Positions 5,343 through 6,519 of a stretch of DNA of 6,519 bases are shown in pieces. The DNA lies in contig JBDTCS010000248.1 in NCBI GenBank assembly GCA_039923455.1, forward strand, positions 1 through 6,519, read 5' to 3'. The translations under genes were made by a program, and so were the position numbers. The notes below the pieces were generated by a model. It saw only the letters and a program-made list of their open reading frames with translations, had not been told where the DNA came from and ran no database searches. This stretch comes from JBDTCS01 sp039923455. GTDB lineage: Bacteria > Bacteroidota > Ignavibacteria > Palsa-1295. Position 1 is the stretch's first letter, and the number at the start of each line of letters is the position of its first letter.

Positions 5343-6029
5343 TCAGGTTGACGATAACCACACACGCGCTTCATGGATCGTCGCCGTCATCGGCTCCTTG
5401 GGCATTTCCTCCGTGACGCCATCACTCGGCCCATCATCATCAATCGCAAATGGATTCATCGGCAACTCAACCTTCGAGCATTCGATGAGCTCCCATTTTG
5501 TAAAATGCATTCCACCGAATGCGTTTGGCTCCCACTCTATCGGATGAAAACCGATCGAGTTTGCCGGAAGATACCCATCGAGATCAAGCCGATACACCTG
5601 GTCGATAAATTCCGATGCACCGGCTTCCGCATATTCTGCCCAAGCATAGAGTGCATTCTCCGTTGGAATAATCTGACGAATACATCCCAGCGTGTGAATC
5701 GGCACATCGGTGAGTCCGTGCTTCCAGAGGAATTGCGGGTTATCGAGAAAGTGCGTTAGGTCGAGACCCAACACATCGAGCGTATCGCCTGCGCGATCGA
5801 GATCACTCGTTGCAATTTTGAGTAGCTTGCGTCGTGCATTCGGTTTATCCGTGAGGGGCGCGTTCGTGTTGATCGTCTTTGCGGTGTAGGTCTTGATCAC
5901 TTCGAAATCTTTATCCGTCAGATCACCGGTGACCAAGATGTTAAGCAAAAGATGCGAAGCGTTTCGTGAAAGTACTTTGGAGTGTGGAGTGCTTGCGTAA
6001 TGTTTCTTGAGTTGTGCGAGGTCGTGCAT
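5343..6029 (-). CDS. HK97-family prohead maturation protease (peptidase U35)
   Basis: This serine protease of herpesvirus-assemblin-like fold removes the capsid delta domain during head maturation. It has 228 residues. The family core is clear: ATSDLDRAGDTLDVLGLDLT (73-92) is the usual 'gvvD..gD.i' opening, followed by FLDNPQFLWKHG (94-105) with the likely catalytic His104, then NSIGFHPIEW (157-166) with the likely catalytic Ser158, and WELIECSKVELPMNPFA (179-195), the family 'E.S.V..P.NP.A' block with the probable acidic triad member around E183. An N-terminal 70 residues precede the core. The C-terminus is short and acidic, then ARVWLSST. The start at 6029 (leader CAATTCAAACT) was preferred to an in-frame TTG at 6098, which would overlap the portal gene and add an unlikely 23-residue tail. 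Normally the capsid gene follows at once; here the cargo insertion intervenes. Confidence 0.9.
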   Translation of the reverse strand: MHDLAQLKKHYASTPHSKVLSRNASHLLLNILVTGDLTDKDFEVIKTYTAKTINTNAPLTDKPNARRKLLKIATSDLDRAGDTLDVLGLDLTHFLDNPQFLWKHGLTDVPIHTLGCIRQIIPTENALYAWAEYAEAGASEFIDQVYRLDLDGYLPANSIGFHPIEWEPNAFGGMHFTKWELIECSKVELPMNPFAIDDDGPSDGVTEEMPKEPMTATIHEARVWLSST

Positions 6030-6082
6030 AGTTTGAATTGTTGGAGAAGATTTTTGTCGAGGAAGGAAAAATGTTGGTGTGT

Positions 6083-6519
6083 TTAGATAGGTCGCCAACT
6101 CGCGTCGAAGAGTGTGCCGTTGATCAGGAATACATTACCGCTCTTATTCGGCAACGGCGGTAACGCAAGCAAGGCGCGCTGCTCGTCGATGGTAAGCGAT
6201 TGCTTCACTTGATCGAGTCGACCGATGAAGTGTGTTTCGTTTTCCGGAATCACGTTGTCGTGGGTGATGCGAATATCGCTGGACCACTCGCTTGCAAGCG
6301 AACGCGTTAGTGCGCGGCAGATCTTCGAAAGCGCCGCATCGACAACATCGCGCATAAACACCTGATAGCTCGTTTCGGCATTTGCGAGCGTCACTTGCTC
6401 GACATCACCGAGCACAACTTTCGGCACTTTGAATGCAGCGCGAATCTGATCGCGAAGATCTTCTTTCGAATTACGCAGATCGAATTCCTTCGTGCCACTC
6501 GAAAGCACTTGCAGATCAC
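6083..6519 (-). CDS. Phage portal protein, HK97 family (C-terminal part; N-terminus off window)
   Basis: The portal is a 12-subunit ring at one capsid vertex through which DNA is packaged and ejected, and it docks terminase and the adaptor. About 144 C-terminal residues are visible, and the frame is open to the window edge. A GTG at 6506-6508 is internal, not a start. The visible part matches the end of HK97-family portals: LSSGTKEFDLRNSKEDLRDQ, then IRAAFKVPKVVLGDVEQVTLANAE (the 'I...F.VP..llG......sn.e' block that forms the stem and clip junction), then a long helix VFMRDVVDAALSKICRALTRSL. The end contains RLDQVKQSLTIDEQRALLALPPLPN, equivalent to the usual C-terminal 'G.lT.NE.R...gl.p' crown segment. 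The gene ends 53 bp before the protease start. Terminase should lie beyond the right edge. Confidence 0.88.
   Translation of the reverse strand, partial: DLQVLSSGTKEFDLRNSKEDLRDQIRAAFKVPKVVLGDVEQVTLANAETSYQVFMRDVVDAALSKICRALTRSLASEWSSDIRITHDNVIPENETHFIGRLDQVKQSLTIDEQRALLALPPLPNKSGNVFLINGTLFDASWRPI

Larger units (their letters stand above)
1..6519 (-). mobile_element. Prophage or phage head-morphogenesis and lysis region (partial)
   Basis: Portal, maturation protease, HK97-fold capsid and gp6-like adaptor occur in the canonical order on the minus strand, followed by two small proteins, a lytic transglycosylase and a small membrane protein. This order is diagnostic of a siphovirus-like or related tailed-phage structural module. 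Genes are tightly packed (gaps of 9 to 75 bp, one 11-bp overlap) except for a 1.5-kb cargo insertion on the opposite strand at 3801-5342. Neither end of the element is in view and no integrase or attachment site was seen. A lytic phage genome or a domesticated, gene-transfer-agent-like cluster cannot be excluded. The intact frames argue against a decayed remnant. Confidence 0.87.

Noticed and set aside
5373..5759. Plus-strand open frame opposite the protease gene
   Set aside because: The Arg/Ile/His-rich translation looks like a shadow, while the minus-strand frame has full protease motifs.
6030..6098. TTG start for the prohead protease
   Set aside because: It needs a rare start codon, overlaps the portal gene, and translates an A/T- and C-rich gap that resembles the other intergenic leaders. 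ATG 6029 fits better, though no experiment excludes a longer form.
6083..6508. GTG at 6508 as the start of a separate 141-residue gene
   Set aside because: The frame stays open to the window edge and the protein is clearly the C-terminal part of a portal, so the GTG is an internal valine codon.
1..6519. Excess of GATC/CGATCG words as a sign of a modification or mismatch-repair system
   Set aside because: GATC is frequent across all genes in the window and looks like ordinary codon preference. Without genome-wide counts nothing can be concluded.

Overview
The window is a stretch of tailed-phage DNA, most likely a prophage, from a bacterium with a type IX secretion system. That points to the Bacteroidota/Chlorobiota/Ignavibacteria/Kapabacteria side of the tree. 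Two things support this host guess: one gene ends in a type IX (Por) C-terminal sorting domain, and none of the gene starts has a Shine-Dalgarno sequence. Instead, most starts follow short A/C-rich leaders, a habit typical of this superphylum. No species can be named from the sequence alone.

Eight of the nine genes read on the minus strand and follow the HK97-like head order. Reading from high to low coordinates they are: portal protein (C-terminal part, cut by the window edge), prohead maturation protease, HK97-fold major capsid protein, gp6-like head-tail adaptor, two small proteins that are probably connector or tail-completion proteins, a secreted lytic transglycosylase, and a small single-pass membrane protein cut by the left edge. 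The last two overlap by 11 bases and look like part of a lysis or envelope-penetration cassette. All reading frames seen are open, with no frameshift or internal stop, so the module looks functional rather than decayed.

The unusual part is 3801-5342. A plus-strand gene sits between the protease and the capsid gene, two genes that normally adjoin. It encodes a 403-residue exported protein with a signal peptide, a roughly 280-residue domain of unknown function and a type IX sorting domain. It has a 280-bp divergent upstream region, and a perfect 12-bp stem-loop lies at its 3' boundary. This is the layout of a phage 'moron' (an independent cargo gene). It suggests a lysogenic-conversion factor sent to the host surface through the host's own type IX secretion system.

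Two G+C-rich palindromes, at 2487-2512 and 5306-5336, sit in gene boundaries and share an AGGGACG core. One follows the capsid gene and pairs fully only as minus-strand RNA. No tRNA, rRNA, CRISPR array, integrase, attachment site or insertion sequence was seen.
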